From positions 1 to 17,811 of the forward strand of contig CAYJUW010000015.1 of NCBI GenBank assembly GCA_964373495.1: a DNA stretch of 17,811 bases. The letters run 5' to 3'. This document shows, in pieces, positions 17,762 through 17,811 of this stretch (the first letter of the stretch is position 1; the number at the start of each line of letters is the position of its first letter). The notes below the pieces were generated by a model. It was not told the origin of the DNA, searched no databases, and saw only the letters and a program-made list of their open reading frames with translations. This stretch comes from JACQMJ01 sp964373495. GTDB lineage: Bacteria > Patescibacteriota > Minisyncoccia > Sungbacterales > SURF-37. The position numbers and the translations under genes are program-made.

Positions 17762-17811
17762 ATTGTTTGTCCGCCAGAATACCGCGCCGCTGGGCGGCGC
17801 GGATGAATGGC
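17760..17811. repeat. hairpin repeat family A, copy 3 (cut by the window end)
   Basis: From TTATTGTTTGTCCGCCAG to GGATGAATGGC the 52 visible bases are identical to copy 1 at 7404-7455, including the GCGCCGC-TGG-GCGGCGC stem. The closing arm lies outside the window. Confidence 0.85.

Overview
The window looks like a chromosomal segment from a GC-rich member of the Candidate Phyla Radiation (Patescibacteria, Parcubacteria-like). This is inferred from gene content: a Cas2/PaaX-fold protein with no CRISPR system, a very small set of housekeeping genes, a large exported protein combining a phospholipase-like domain, a lamin-tail domain and a beta-helix, a FAM173-like methyltransferase next to a VKOR homologue, and dense short palindromic repeats. 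TGA and TAG both act as ordinary stops, so there is no sign of the TGA=Gly code. No 16S rRNA, tRNA, transposase or phage gene was found, so the taxonomic call rests on style of content only.

Layout. 1-1,750: repeat modules, a small hypothetical protein with its own terminator, an ArsR-type repressor bracketed by two near-identical 25-bp repeats, and a cold-shock protein with a strong promoter and terminator. 1,744-4,034: a small conserved-looking protein, a ~100-bp inverted-repeat element, and the translation GTPase TypA/BipA. 4,175-7,450: a tight five-gene run (FMN reductase, membrane protein, membrane-anchored methyltransferase, VKOR-like thiol oxidoreductase, membrane-anchored PQQ-type sugar dehydrogenase) joined by 4-bp ATGA overlaps. 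The last gene is altered twice by repeats: a 100-bp element inserted in frame with a 5-bp target duplication, and loss of its 3' end at a cluster of hairpin repeats (7,404-7,722). 7,832-9,128: an anchored DUF7282-like protein and a Cas2/PaaX-like regulator flanked by two identical 36-bp palindromes. 9,532-13,715: an NTF2-like anchored protein overlapping a 1,242-residue exported protein whose first third is much more AT-rich than the rest. 14,047-17,662: several small SD-led genes for membrane or exported proteins, a PadR regulator, and on the minus strand a RecB/Cas4-type nuclease with an iron-sulfur cysteine set.

The main novelty is the repeat load. Four families recur: (A) hairpins starting TTATTGTTTGTCCGCC, (B) ~100-bp elements with CCCC...GGGG inverted ends, (C) 36-bp palindromes related to A, and (D) CTTCGNNNNGCTCAG-type modules. 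They sit in terminators, promoters and inside reading frames, where they add peptides to proteins. No mobilising enzyme is encoded here, so they are non-autonomous. A second theme is two modes of translation start: genes whose start codon lies about 6-15 nt after a -10 box (leaderless) and small genes with strong Shine-Dalgarno sites and their own terminators.
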